Assembly (NCBI RefSeq): GCF_018860965.1
Contig: NZ_JAHKQF010000009.1
Span: 248,001-312,000, forward strand
Length of the DNA stretch: 64,000 nucleotides
Origin: Alteromonas sp. C1M14
Lineage (GTDB): Bacteria; Pseudomonadota; Gammaproteobacteria; Enterobacterales; Alteromonadaceae
Direction: 5' to 3'
Shown: positions 39,054 to 48,296 of the stretch, piece by piece
Position numbering within the stretch: position 1 is the first letter of the stretch
How the letters are laid out: each line of letters starts with the position of its first letter
Translations under genes and position numbers: made by a program
Notes under the pieces: generated by a model
Told to the model about the DNA's origin: nothing
The model's input: the letters and a program-made list of their open reading frames with translations, nothing else
Databases searched by the model: none

Positions 39054-39941
39054 ATGCTGAATCCAGTTTGGTTAGACACATTTTGCACCTTGGTTGAAAC
39101 CGGCCACTTTACCCTTACCGCAGAAAAGAAATTTATGACCCAACCTGGGGTAAGCCAGCATATTAAAAAGTTAGAACGCGCCTGTGGTTATGTGCTTCTA
39201 GAACGGGACAATAAACAGTTTCTGCTTACCGAAGCCGGCCGTAAGCTCTATCGTTACGCCTGTAAATTACAGGATGAAGAAAAGCGCTTACTTGACGAAC
39301 TAGGTGAAGACAGCCCTTATGCAGGCCAATGCCGATTGGCCTGTTCTGGTGCACTAGCCACCCGCTTATACCCGGCTCTTTTAGGGTTACAGCAAATGCA
39401 CCAAGACTTAATTATCCACTTAGAAGCCGCGCCCCACGGTCGAATTTTAGAGGCCATACAGTCGGGTCAAACCGACATAGGTATCGTCACCCAGCCTCCG
39501 GCGGCCACCCATTTTGCCATCCAAGCTTTAGGCAAAGAGCATTTATGTTTGGTGTTACCCCCGACAATGGCAAATACCCCTGTCACTCCCCAACGGTTAA
39601 CCGAGCTGGGGTTAATACGCCATCCAGATGTTCTACATTACTTAGGGTTATTTCTTTACGATTGTGGTGATGAGGCCATTGCTTCAATACGACCGGATAA
39701 GCTTAAAACAAAAGGGTATGTGAATCAGATAGGACAAATATTGCTGCCGGTACAACAAGGGTTTGGATTTACCGTACTGCCGTTCTCGGCGGTAGAAAGT
39801 GCGAAAGTTGCCAATAAGGTTTATGTGCCCTCATTTCCTAAGGACGTGGTAGAACCGCTTTACTTAATATCCCAACATCGCCGGGCACTTCCTCAACGAT
39901 TCAACACGATTGTTGATAAACTGCGGGAGTTGGCCAGCTAA
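39054..39941 (+). CDS. LysR-family transcriptional regulator
   Basis: A 295-residue regulator. An N-terminal winged helix-turn-helix (about 1-60, with GHFTLTAEKKFMTQPGVSQHIKKLE) is followed by a type 2 periplasmic-binding-like effector domain (about 90-290). The ATG at 39054 gives a standard LysR start (MLNPVWLDTFCTLVETG); the open frame further upstream runs through the regulatory dyad. The likely target is the divergent VOC gene. The effector is unknown. Confidence 0.88.
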   Translation: MLNPVWLDTFCTLVETGHFTLTAEKKFMTQPGVSQHIKKLERACGYVLLERDNKQFLLTEAGRKLYRYACKLQDEEKRLLDELGEDSPYAGQCRLACSGALATRLYPALLGLQQMHQDLIIHLEAAPHGRILEAIQSGQTDIGIVTQPPAATHFAIQALGKEHLCLVLPPTMANTPVTPQRLTELGLIRHPDVLHYLGLFLYDCGDEAIASIRPDKLKTKGYVNQIGQILLPVQQGFGFTVLPFSAVESAKVANKVYVPSFPKDVVEPLYLISQHRRALPQRFNTIVDKLRELAS

Positions 39942-39942
39942 C

Positions 39943-40170
39943 CTAGTCGTCCGCCTGACGATATTCCTGCTTATCTTGGATATTCACCGAGTCATGTAAT
40001 TCAGAATACACAAGAACCGTATCGCCACTTTTTAGCGACTGTAGCACCTGAGTGACTTTATCTTCAAAACTCGCTTCAATTGCGCCGTAATCGGTGCCTT
40101 CCCGTAGCACAAAAGACTCAGCAATATTGGTCAGGGTGTCTTTGTCTAATTCGTCGATGGGTATGATCAT
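39943..40170 (-). CDS. yheU: YheU family protein
   Basis: A 75-residue cytosolic protein closely matching E. coli YheU (72), including ESFVLREGTDYG and SELHDSVNI. Function is unknown. It lies six bases behind yheT on the same strand, as in E. coli, and is convergent with the LysR gene with one base between the stops. Confidence 0.92.
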   Translation of the reverse strand: MIIPIDELDKDTLTNIAESFVLREGTDYGAIEASFEDKVTQVLQSLKSGDTVLVYSELHDSVNIQDKQEYRQADD

Positions 40171-40176
40171 ATTTGG

Positions 40177-41190
40177 TTAGCCTTTTTCAGTTAAATAGGA
40201 GGAAAAGTAATCAATGGCACGCTGCTGAAGCCACACAGTGGGGTTAAGCACTCCGCCCAGCATAAAGCCAACATGGCCTCCATACTCGCTAAGTTCAAGG
40301 GTAACCGCCCGCGACAAGTCTTCTGCATGAGGCACAATATCCGGGCTCATAAAGGGATCATCCAAACTGTGGACAATCAAAGTTGGGCAATGAATGGCCC
40401 CTAGAAAACGAAATGCACTGCACTTCTCGTAATAATCCTTGGCATCCGCGAAGCCATGTAACGGCGCGGTCACTTTGTCGTCAAACTGCCTGAAAGAACG
40501 CAACCCTTTCACTTGTTCTACGCTAAGATCAATTCGCCCTCCGTAATCCATCATGGCCATTTTTTTTACCAAGGTGGCTTTCATACTCTTCATGAGATAG
40601 CTTTGATAAATACGGGACGCACCTTCATCAATACTGGCGCTACACGAAGCCAGTTTCATCGGTGCTGATACTGCCATGGCAGCCTCAAGCCACGGTTGAT
40701 TAGGGTACTCGCCTAACAATTTGAGCAGCATATTTCCGCCTAAAGAAAAGCCGATGGCCGCTTTTGGCAACGAAGGATACCGGCGCTGCAACAGATCAAG
40801 TATAAATGCTGGATCTTGGGTTTCACCCGAATGATAAGCCCGTGGAGTGCGGTTTACCTCACCACTACAACCGCGAAAATGCATCATAACGACCTGCCAA
40901 CCCTGCTCACTGAGTGCCGCCATGGTGTCGTTGGCATAATGCGACCGAATGCTCCCCTCTAACCCGTGAAACATGATCACAAGACCCGTAGGTTTGTCTG
41001 GCTTTGGCCCCCACGCCAAATCAATAAAATCGTCGTCAGGGGTGACAATTCGCTCCCAAACATAGTCTACAGGACGTCGTTTTTGAAAAAACCGAGGCCA
41101 AATGGTTTGAATATGACGGTTTCTAGCCCATCGATGGGGGACAAAAGCACTGCGTTTGACAACACCATGACCATGAGGGGGAAGCCCCAT
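40177..41190 (-). CDS. yheT: YheT alpha/beta hydrolase
   Basis: A predicted cytosolic alpha/beta-fold hydrolase of 337 residues from the ATG at 41190 (E. coli 340). Seen are the oxyanion region HGLEGS, the nucleophile elbow GFSLGGN, the acid region HSLDDPF and the catalytic His in EYGGHVGF. I chose 41190 because its ATG shares a base with the stop of the gene before (TAATG). The longer frame from 41241 runs into that gene. E. coli relatives are putative esterases of unknown substrate. Confidence 0.9.
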   Translation of the reverse strand: MGLPPHGHGVVKRSAFVPHRWARNRHIQTIWPRFFQKRRPVDYVWERIVTPDDDFIDLAWGPKPDKPTGLVIMFHGLEGSIRSHYANDTMAALSEQGWQVVMMHFRGCSGEVNRTPRAYHSGETQDPAFILDLLQRRYPSLPKAAIGFSLGGNMLLKLLGEYPNQPWLEAAMAVSAPMKLASCSASIDEGASRIYQSYLMKSMKATLVKKMAMMDYGGRIDLSVEQVKGLRSFRQFDDKVTAPLHGFADAKDYYEKCSAFRFLGAIHCPTLIVHSLDDPFMSPDIVPHAEDLSRAVTLELSEYGGHVGFMLGGVLNPTVWLQQRAIDYFSSYLTEKG

Positions 41191-41684
41191 TACGAGTGCT
41201 GCATTTTCGATTGTGAAAGTTGAACCACCAATGTCACCCATTTTACCGCCTCAGGGGTGTTACGCAGGCCATAAAGGTTAATAAAACCCGCTATACTGCC
41301 ATTGATACCCGATAACGGTACGTACTCAACATCCAAGCGATTATAGGCAGCGGTAAGGGCTTCCTGCTGCTCCATCTCTAGGGCTAGCTCTTGCTGCTTT
41401 AACTCCCCGTAAACCTCGGCATTAAAAGGTGTCGCTTGCTTTGCTAAGCGCCGCTGTTTACGGTGTTGATATAATTTGTCATCCGAAGTCACAATGGCAG
41501 CTTTCAGCACTTTCCACTGATTTAACGTTACAATGGCGCCGTTATCCAAACACCAGCAAAGCAATAGCAACATATTCACGTTAACCTGATAGGAATCTTG
41601 CAATGCTAGCGCCGTTTTAGCTACCTTTTTGTCTTTATACACCTGCAGACTATACTGCCAAAACGTATCAGCGTTCAGATTCAT
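41190..41684 (-). CDS. TIGR02444-like protein
   Basis: A 164-residue cytosolic protein, mostly helical, that matches the pattern of the uncharacterised TIGR02444 family (start NADTFWQYSLQVY, then LLLLCWCLDNG). Start at 41684 has AAGGAC in front and overlaps the yheS end by 17 bases. Its stop overlaps yheT. The family often lies beside yheS/yheT in marine gammaproteobacteria. No catalytic motif is seen. Confidence 0.78.
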   Translation of the reverse strand: MNLNADTFWQYSLQVYKDKKVAKTALALQDSYQVNVNMLLLLCWCLDNGAIVTLNQWKVLKAAIVTSDDKLYQHRKQRRLAKQATPFNAEVYGELKQQELALEMEQQEALTAAYNRLDVEYVPLSGINGSIAGFINLYGLRNTPEAVKWVTLVVQLSQSKMQHS

Positions 41685-43569
41685 ACTCTGTCCTTGCCTC
41701 TTCAATGGCTTCTTGTGCCTCTAACCATGCCGCTTCATGATCATCCAATTGTTGTTTTAGCGTGGTCTGTTTTTCAAGCAACGCCAACAACACTCCTTTA
41801 TTCGTGTCTTCGTATAAAACAGGATCACCCAGTTCGGTTTCCACTTCCGATAAGCCAACTGACACCTTCTCCATGGCTTTTTCATGCTTCTCGATGGCTT
41901 TTTTCAGCGGTGCCACCGATTGTCTAAATTCAGCTTCTCGACGCTTTTCAGCTTTACGATCTATTTTGGGCTTGTCATCTTTGCTGTCTTTCTCTGCCGG
42001 TTGCTGGGCCAAAATCCATTGACGATAATCATCTAGATCGCCATTAAAAGGCTCGGCACTTCCACTGTCCACAAGATAAAAGTCTTCACACACAGACGAT
42101 AGCAAAAAGCGATCGTGAGAAACCAGTACCATGGCCCCATCAAACCCTTGCAATGCCATATTCAAAGCATGACGCATTTCTAAATCGAGGTGGTTTGTGG
42201 GTTCATCAAGCAGCAATAGGTTTGGCTTTTGATAAACAATGAGCGCTAACACTAAGCGGGCTTTTTCGCCTCCCGACATGGGGGCCACTGGCGCTAAAGC
42301 CTCGTCACCATAAAACCCAAAACCGCCCAGAAAATCTCGCAATGCCTGTTCAGTAGCTTTGTTATCCAGCCGCTGTAAGTGCAATAACGCCGACGCATTG
42401 GCATCAAGGTATTCCAACTGATGCTGGGCAAAATACCCCACATTTAACCCTTTGGCAGAGGTAAATGCTCCTTGCATGGGGTCATGGACACCTGCCAGTA
42501 GTTTAATTAACGTCGACTTACCCTGACCGTTGCGCCCTAGCAAACCAATTCGACTACCAGGCACTAAATTCAGTTTTACATTACTAAGTATTACCTGCTC
42601 ACCGTAACCCAGTTTAACATCGCGCATTTGTATTAAAGGGTTTGGCAGACCGGCAGGAGCGGCAAATTCAAAACTAAATTCACTGGCGGCATGGGCAGGT
42701 AACAATTGCTCCATTTTTTCTAACTGTTTAATGCGACTTTGGGCTTGCTTGGCCTTACTGGCCTTCGCCTTAAAACGGTTAATAAAGGACTCTAAATGAG
42801 CAATCTTGTCTTGCTGTTTTTGAAACTCGATATTTTGTAACCGTAAACGCTCGGCCCGCTGGCGCTCGAAAGCTGAATAATTTCCGCTGTACGTCACCAA
42901 TTTCTTTTGTTCAACGCTAACGATTTGTTCCACCGTATTATCAATAAACGCTTTATCGTGACTAATCAATAACAGTGTACCGGCGTAACGCTGCAACCAT
43001 TTTTCAAGCCAAATGACGGCGTCTAAGTCGAGGTGATTGGTGGGTTCATCAAGCAATAACAAATCCGAAGGGCACAACAAGGCTTGCGCCAAATTCAAAC
43101 GCATACGCCAACCTCCTGAAAAGGCGGTAACTGGCGATGAAAGCTGGGCAGTAGAGAAGCCTAGGCCGGCTAAGATCGTAGCCGCACGGGCTTCCACATC
43201 ATAGGCACCAGCATGTTCAAGCATACCGTGTATGCGCCCCATGGCATCGCCATCTTGGTTAGCTTCGGCATCGGTTAGAGCCTGTTGTAAGCTGCGCAAA
43301 TGGGCATCGCCGTCAATGACATAATCAATGGCACTACGGTCGACGGCAGGGGTTTCCTGCGCCACGCTAACAATGCGCCATTGCGCGGGCACCTGACACT
43401 CACCGGCATCCACCGACAATTCTTGTCGAAGCAGGGCAAACAAGCTGGATTTACCACACCCATTACTGCCTATAAGAGCGGTTTTGTGACCGAGGAAAAG
43501 TTGCACAGAAGCGTTTTCTAACAGTACTTTACTGCCGCGCATTAAGGTTATGTCAGATAGAGTAATCAT
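41668..43569 (-). CDS. yheS: ABC-F ATPase YheS
   Basis: A ribosome-associated ABC-F protein, 633 residues from the ATG at 43569 (E. coli YheS 637). It has two ATPase domains with Walker A GSNGCGKSS and GRNGQGKST, signatures FSGGWRMRL and MSGGEKARL, and Walker B LLLLDEPTNHLDL in each. The linker and a C-terminal coiled coil (about 540-630, K/E-rich) follow. It has no TM segments, so it is not a transporter. A TTG further upstream (43590) is not needed. First gene of the yheS-TIGR02444-yheT-yheU operon. Confidence 0.93.
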   Translation of the reverse strand: MITLSDITLMRGSKVLLENASVQLFLGHKTALIGSNGCGKSSLFALLRQELSVDAGECQVPAQWRIVSVAQETPAVDRSAIDYVIDGDAHLRSLQQALTDAEANQDGDAMGRIHGMLEHAGAYDVEARAATILAGLGFSTAQLSSPVTAFSGGWRMRLNLAQALLCPSDLLLLDEPTNHLDLDAVIWLEKWLQRYAGTLLLISHDKAFIDNTVEQIVSVEQKKLVTYSGNYSAFERQRAERLRLQNIEFQKQQDKIAHLESFINRFKAKASKAKQAQSRIKQLEKMEQLLPAHAASEFSFEFAAPAGLPNPLIQMRDVKLGYGEQVILSNVKLNLVPGSRIGLLGRNGQGKSTLIKLLAGVHDPMQGAFTSAKGLNVGYFAQHQLEYLDANASALLHLQRLDNKATEQALRDFLGGFGFYGDEALAPVAPMSGGEKARLVLALIVYQKPNLLLLDEPTNHLDLEMRHALNMALQGFDGAMVLVSHDRFLLSSVCEDFYLVDSGSAEPFNGDLDDYRQWILAQQPAEKDSKDDKPKIDRKAEKRREAEFRQSVAPLKKAIEKHEKAMEKVSVGLSEVETELGDPVLYEDTNKGVLLALLEKQTTLKQQLDDHEAAWLEAQEAIEEARTEYESER

Positions 43570-43699
43570 GCCTGCGTGGTTGTCCTTCAATTTAAGCGGC
43601 GTATGATAACAAACTCACTGTAGTTGTGGCTTGTTTTTCACGCTTATACCACCACTATAAAAAAACAGCGCATTTTTTACCAATAATCGGGAGAGAAGC

Positions 43700-43906
43700 A
43701 TGACTGCGCGCAAGAGAAAACGTTTTATAGCTGGCGCTACCTGCCCTAAATGTGGTGCGGTAGATAAAATCATGTTGTTTTTTGAAAACAATGTGGAAAA
43801 GCTCGAATGCGTGCAATGTGGTTACTCTCAGTCTCAGGCCGACCAAAACGTCAGCGCCGAAACCCGTCAAAATGAAAATGTTATTGGCGTTTTTAAACCC
43901 GAATAG
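43700..43906 (+). CDS. yheV: YheV-like zinc-ribbon protein
   Basis: A 68-residue cytosolic protein that matches E. coli YheV (66): KRFIAGATCPKCGA and ECVQCGY give the two CxxC zinc-ribbon pairs, and it ends VIGVFKPE. Function unknown. The ATG is preceded by GGGAGAG. It is divergent from yheS. Confidence 0.9.
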   Translation: MTARKRKRFIAGATCPKCGAVDKIMLFFENNVEKLECVQCGYSQSQADQNVSAETRQNENVIGVFKPE

Positions 43907-44114
43907 CCTGTTATTTTTACCGAGTCGTAAGAAAACCCTTCCCAAGGTAAGGTCAACCGAGAACGCCACCTCTCGTGAGCGTTCTATAAACCAAATTATT
44001 TTTCAATAATAACAATTAGTTAATTACAGATCATGGCAGCGGCAAATTCACTGTAGCGCTGGCATGAGTTTTGGATTACCTCTTAGACTATGTCACGTTA
44101 CAGGGGTAATTATC

Positions 44115-45230
44115 ATGGCCAAGCATCACGGCAAAAAGCCCGTTACCTATTTTGTGCTTGTTGTTGCCAGTATTGTGCTGTTACGCATGAGCCTACCTTT
44201 TGCCGCACAATGGTATATCAATGATACCCTGGACAAAGGCGAGAATTTTACCGGCAGTGTAGGTGATGTTGATATTTTACTGTGGCGCGGTGCCTATCAA
44301 CTGGAAAATATCGTCATACTAAAACGCACCGGTGAAGTCACCGAACCGTTTCTTGAAATTGAGCAAGCAGACATCAGCCTGTTATGGTCCGCCCTTTTTG
44401 ACAAAGCAGTGGTCGCCGACGTAAATCTTGTGCACCCCCAAGTTAACTTTGTTGACGGCCCTTCTAAAAAATCTAGCCAATCAGGAGAAAATGAGAATTG
44501 GTTAAATTTAGCTGATCAACTGGTGCCTCTACGGGTAGATCGCTTGCATATTGAACACGGCACGGTGCGATTTATTAACCCTACATCGTCTCCCGCCATC
44601 AAGGTTAAACTTCATCAAATAGACGCTACGGCAAGAAACTTGGTAAATAGCCGTCACCTGTCAAAAGATCTGATTGCGACTATCGAGGGCACGGGTAAAA
44701 CCGAAGATAAGGGTACCATTACATTAACGGCATCATTGGATCCCAGCACACCAAAGCCCACCTTCGATATTAATCTGCAGGCGAACGACGTAGCACTAGG
44801 TAACTTCAAACCGTTATTAGAAACCTACGCCCCCTTTGATTTAGAAGCCGGCACCCTTGAATTCACTATGGAACTGGCTAGCGACAACGGCAGCATTAAC
44901 GGCTACGCAAAACCCATCCTTCACCAGGTAGAAGTGTTTTCATGGAAGGGAGATATTGAAGACGATGACGATGGCTTTTTCCGCGGCATTAGCGAAGGGA
45001 TGTCAGCATTCATTGCTGAACTATTTGAAAATCAATCTGAAGACCAAATTGCCACACGGATCCCCCTATCCGGTTCTTTATCTGACGTTAACACGCCGGT
45101 TTTCAGCACACTTGTCGGGATCCTCAGAAACGCCTTTATTCAGGCTATTCGAGGTGACTTAGAAAATAGCGTCGTCTTTTCTGAAACCGAGCCAAATGAC
45201 GAACAACAAGCTGACCCGCAGCAGCCGTAA
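44115..45230 (+). CDS. DUF748 (AsmA-like) membrane-anchored protein
   Basis: A 371-residue protein with an N-terminal membrane anchor (about 9-30, VTYFVLVVASIVLLRM) and a periplasmic part of DUF748 type, related to AsmA/TamB-like beta-taco proteins: LLWRGAYQLENIVI, PFLEIEQADISLLWSALF, and VDRLHIEHGTVRFI. Such proteins are linked to envelope lipid transport or integrity. The ATG at 44115 follows AGGGG; the frame from 44064 is less likely. A C-terminal tail rich in Glu, Gln and Pro is probably disordered. Confidence 0.82.
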   Translation: MAKHHGKKPVTYFVLVVASIVLLRMSLPFAAQWYINDTLDKGENFTGSVGDVDILLWRGAYQLENIVILKRTGEVTEPFLEIEQADISLLWSALFDKAVVADVNLVHPQVNFVDGPSKKSSQSGENENWLNLADQLVPLRVDRLHIEHGTVRFINPTSSPAIKVKLHQIDATARNLVNSRHLSKDLIATIEGTGKTEDKGTITLTASLDPSTPKPTFDINLQANDVALGNFKPLLETYAPFDLEAGTLEFTMELASDNGSINGYAKPILHQVEVFSWKGDIEDDDDGFFRGISEGMSAFIAELFENQSEDQIATRIPLSGSLSDVNTPVFSTLVGILRNAFIQAIRGDLENSVVFSETEPNDEQQADPQQP

Positions 45231-45245
45231 CCTTGCCCGTTTACA

Positions 45246-45935
45246 TTACCCATGGTGTTTTGGCGGACGGCCTCGCTTGCCCTCGGTGAGCCGTCTTCCA
45301 GTTACCTGTTCTAAACGCTTGATAAAACCCGCATCGCCAAGAGCCAGCCCCATTTTTAACGACTTACCAATGTGTTCAGACAACCCGCCATGATTTTGCA
45401 GAACAAACCCTCTATACGATTGGCAACGTTGGACAGTGGTAGTCCCTAGCCGAATATACGCTTTGTGTGGCGTAATCATTCGGTTAGCTTGCCCCAACCC
45501 ATTGTAGGTAACACTTGACCAAGGGTGCTGTTCCGGCGTATCGCATAATCCTTCGTTCACTGGGCTTTGTTCTATAAAACGATAAACGGCCAATAACACC
45601 TCATCATCAAGCACAAGTGCAGACTTATATCGATCTCGCCATATGGTTCCGGTGGTATTGTAACGTTGGTGGTAATACTGCGCGTATAACCTACCTGTAG
45701 CCTGTAACATAAGCGAAATCCCATCACTTTGTGAGGGAGTGCATAAAGCCAGAAAACAGCTTTTGCCCACAGACCAGGCATGTAAGGCCACCTTATACCT
45801 ACTGGCATAGTTTTCTAGAAATTTGAGGTAAGTCTGTCTATCTGCGTCGTCTTTAAAAGGTGCAAGATTATCCCGCCCCTGTCGCTGTATAAGCTGGGGA
45901 ATACCGGCGGGGGATGTTCTGAGTTTTCTGGCCAT
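45246..45935 (-). CDS. RAYT / Y1-transposase homologue lacking catalytic residues
   Basis: A 229-residue protein that aligns over its full length with long REP-associated tyrosine transposases. Shared parts are MARKLR at the start, then GTIWRDRYKSALV, EHPWSSV-type segment and the C-terminal RRLTEGKRGRPPK. The HUH metal-binding motif (normally NHVHLLL in this place) reads SCFLALC (C60-F61-L62), and the expected catalytic Tyr of the YRYIELNP helix is F120 in VYRFIEQSP. So it should not cut DNA. The frame is intact and unbroken, which argues for kept function, perhaps DNA binding. No REP-like repeats or IS ends were seen around it. Confidence 0.75.
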   Translation of the reverse strand: MARKLRTSPAGIPQLIQRQGRDNLAPFKDDADRQTYLKFLENYASRYKVALHAWSVGKSCFLALCTPSQSDGISLMLQATGRLYAQYYHQRYNTTGTIWRDRYKSALVLDDEVLLAVYRFIEQSPVNEGLCDTPEQHPWSSVTYNGLGQANRMITPHKAYIRLGTTTVQRCQSYRGFVLQNHGGLSEHIGKSLKMGLALGDAGFIKRLEQVTGRRLTEGKRGRPPKHHG

Positions 45936-46069
45936 AACACGTCACTTCGTAGTAAAAATTACGAGAAACCTTCGCCAACCCCTGTATTCTATGGATTAGC
46001 CAAGCTTGTATGCCAGTAAAGTGTAGTCAATAAATACCCATTTAACTAAATTCCTCCCACTTACAAAAT

Positions 46070-46300
46070 TTAGTAATGGGGTGGTGGCGACTCATCTGAA
46101 ATCTTGGCGATATTTGACGGCTCAAACCCTTTCACTTTTTCCATTACATGGCGCATCTGCACTTGCAGCTTTTCTATCTGATACTGCTGGGCCGTTAACG
46201 CCTCGTTAAGGGTTTCAATGGTATGCTCTTGAAACGCTAACTTAGTCTGTAATTCTTCGATGGCTTCTAAAGCTTCGTTCATTGTTGTCGGATCACTCAT
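46070..46300 (-). CDS. slyX: SlyX family protein
   Basis: A 76-residue coiled-coil protein: heptad pattern through EAIEELQTKLAFQEHTIETLNEAL, then QQYQIEKLQVQMRHVMEK, and the usual PPPHY end. Cytosolic; function unknown. In E. coli it lies beside fkpA. Here it follows and overlaps by eight bases a WD40 lipoprotein gene. A second in-frame ATG six codons in is possible. Confidence 0.9.
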   Translation of the reverse strand: MSDPTTMNEALEAIEELQTKLAFQEHTIETLNEALTAQQYQIEKLQVQMRHVMEKVKGFEPSNIAKISDESPPPHY

Positions 46301-47288
46301 CTTCTATCGCCCATAATTCTGCTAACCCACTGCTACTTTCTGAAAGTAGGTTGCCGTTTGGCATAAAGCCAACAGCATAAACCACCGCCGTTGCCGGCCG
46401 AGATCCTTCCTTAGGCGCAACCTTCCATTCTTGCAGTAATTTACCGCTTCTGACGTTCCAACGGTAAATACGCCGAGAAGGTGCGCCGGTAAGTAAGGAC
46501 TTACCGTCATCAGAAAACACAGCGTCGGTGAATATTTTCTGACGTGCAATATACTTGAGGTTACTGACGGGCGCACCTGTTTGTGCATTCCAGATTTTCG
46601 AATCTTGCTTGCTATCGGCAGTAAACACATAGCGTCCCTGATCATCCAGAGCCACTTTTGAGATACGACTGCCATGCTGAAAGGTATGCACTATTTGCCC
46701 GCTATCAGTACTCCACAGATACGCCATGTAGTCGTTACCACCGGTAAGAGCGAACTTACCGTTTGGTGATAAATCCACACTATTGATACGTTCTTGGTGG
46801 CCCAAAAACTCAAGTCGACGGCCTGTTTGGGGTTCAAAATACATAACATGACCATTTGACCGGCCCACCAATACCCCTTTAGCATCATCGGCAACGGCCA
46901 CATCCCGAATGGAAGATTCGTCAATCCGCCAAAAGCCCACGGGATCGCCGGTTTCTATGCTCCAAAGCGCAAACGCTTCGCGATCGGCGGTCACCACATA
47001 TTTGTTATCCGATGAAATATGAATAGCAATAACTAAGTTATTGCCTTCACTTTGATGTCGCCAATGATACAGCAGCTTATTATCGGTGTTGCGCCAAACA
47101 TTAATGCCGTTATCTACACCAGAAACCACGCTGAATTTTCCGTCTGGGGAAATATCCGCAGCGAAAATTCCTCCTTCAGCGTGCCACCATTTATTCACAG
47201 GATCCGTTTCTGGGACCGTGCAACTGCATAGCATCAGGCTAAAAAATGCCAGTGATAGTGTTCTTTGGAACAATCGTCGATGAATCAT
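46293..47288 (-). CDS. WD40-repeat lipoprotein
   Basis: A 331-residue protein with a lipoprotein signal (LMLCSC, lipidated Cys 23) and about seven WD40-like blades: repeated D-x-x-P-D-G-K-F-x-V and S-x-D-x-x-V-x-x-W patterns, for example DISPDGKFSVVSG and DLSPNGKFALTGG. The fold is a beta-propeller in the periplasm, on the inner or outer membrane. Such scaffolds bind other proteins; the partner is unknown. The stop overlaps slyX, suggesting co-expression. Divergent from the fkpA-like gene. Confidence 0.85.
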   Translation of the reverse strand: MIHRRLFQRTLSLAFFSLMLCSCTVPETDPVNKWWHAEGGIFAADISPDGKFSVVSGVDNGINVWRNTDNKLLYHWRHQSEGNNLVIAIHISSDNKYVVTADREAFALWSIETGDPVGFWRIDESSIRDVAVADDAKGVLVGRSNGHVMYFEPQTGRRLEFLGHQERINSVDLSPNGKFALTGGNDYMAYLWSTDSGQIVHTFQHGSRISKVALDDQGRYVFTADSKQDSKIWNAQTGAPVSNLKYIARQKIFTDAVFSDDGKSLLTGAPSRRIYRWNVRSGKLLQEWKVAPKEGSRPATAVVYAVGFMPNGNLLSESSSGLAELWAIEDE

Positions 47289-47458
47289 GTCTTACAGGTT
47301 TCGCTTTATCTACGCCTGCATTTACCATAGCATGGATAAATGAAGATCAATTTAGCAAAATGATTTTTACGTTGATCATTTTTCTAAATTTATTAGTTTA
47401 TAACTCAAACAAGTTAGACGTGAAGTCTGGCGAATATTTTACATTAATGGAGAATTTT

Positions 47459-48247
47459 ATGCGTAAGTCGCTTGTCGCCTTATCGACAATAGCTGCACTT
47501 GGTTTGTTTGCCTGTCAACCAAAAACAGATGATCAATCAAAAGAAGACATGGCAGCCAAAGAAACTACCACCCAAGACAGTGCGGCGGTTGATATGACCG
47601 AAGAGCAAAAACATGCTTATGCCATGGGCGCAAGTATGGGAATTTTTGTGACTAACCGCGCCAAGCAACAAGAGCAAGTGGGCTTGCCATTAGATAAAGA
47701 TGCCCTGAAAGAAGGCTTTCTTGATGCCATGAATAACGAAACTAAGTTTTCTACTGGTGACATTCAGAAATTTGCGCAAGCGGGTGAAGAACAGTTACGT
47801 GCTAAGCAACAAGAAATGGCATCTAAAGCGGCTGAAGAAAACATTAAAATTGGCGAAGATTACCTGGCAGAAAACGCCAAGAAAGACGGTGTTGTTGTTA
47901 CCGATTCAGGTCTGCAATATGAAGTGCTTACTGAAGGGACAGGAAAAAGCCCTGAAGCGACGGATACGGTGAAAGTGCATTACCACGGTACCCTTATTGA
48001 CGGCACAGTGTTCGATTCTTCATACGAGCGTGGCGAACCTGTTATCTTCCCACTAAATCGAGTCATCCCAGGTTGGACCGAAGGCGTTCAATTGATGAAG
48101 GAAGGCGCCAAGTATCGTTTCGTGATCCCAGCGGACTTAGCCTATGGCGAACGCTCTACGGGTTTAATCACACCAAATTCCACATTGATTTTTGAAGTTG
48201 AATTGTTAGAAGTGGTAGAACAAGCCGACGGTTCTGAAACTGAATAA
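47459..48247 (+). CDS. fkpA: FkpA-type peptidyl-prolyl isomerase, probable lipoprotein
   Basis: A periplasmic FKBP-type cis-trans proline isomerase and chaperone, 262 residues from the ATG at 47459 (GGAG just before). An N-terminal helical dimerisation domain (about 45-140, with YAMGASMGIFV and LKEGFLDAM) is followed by the FKBP domain (about 150-255: VKVHYHGTLIDGTVFDSSYERG, VIPGWTEGVQLM, YGERS, NSTLIFEVELL). The signal ends LGLFACQ, a plausible lipobox with Cys 19, whereas E. coli FkpA is soluble. The longer frame from 47246 is a shadow. Confidence 0.92.
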   Translation: MRKSLVALSTIAALGLFACQPKTDDQSKEDMAAKETTTQDSAAVDMTEEQKHAYAMGASMGIFVTNRAKQQEQVGLPLDKDALKEGFLDAMNNETKFSTGDIQKFAQAGEEQLRAKQQEMASKAAEENIKIGEDYLAENAKKDGVVVTDSGLQYEVLTEGTGKSPEATDTVKVHYHGTLIDGTVFDSSYERGEPVIFPLNRVIPGWTEGVQLMKEGAKYRFVIPADLAYGERSTGLITPNSTLIFEVELLEVVEQADGSETE

Positions 48248-48263
48248 AAGAACAAAGAGATGC

Positions 48264-48296
48264 TAAAAAGCCGACTGAGTAAGTCGGCTTTTTTTA
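48264..48296 (+). terminator. Rho-independent terminator after fkpA
   Basis: AAAAGCCGAC and GTCGGCTTTT pair around TGAGTAA, followed by more Ts. Confidence 0.9.

Noticed and set aside
45236..46069. Insertion sequence or REP clusters around the RAYT-like gene
   Set aside because: No terminal inverted repeats, target duplications or repeated hairpins were seen on either side.
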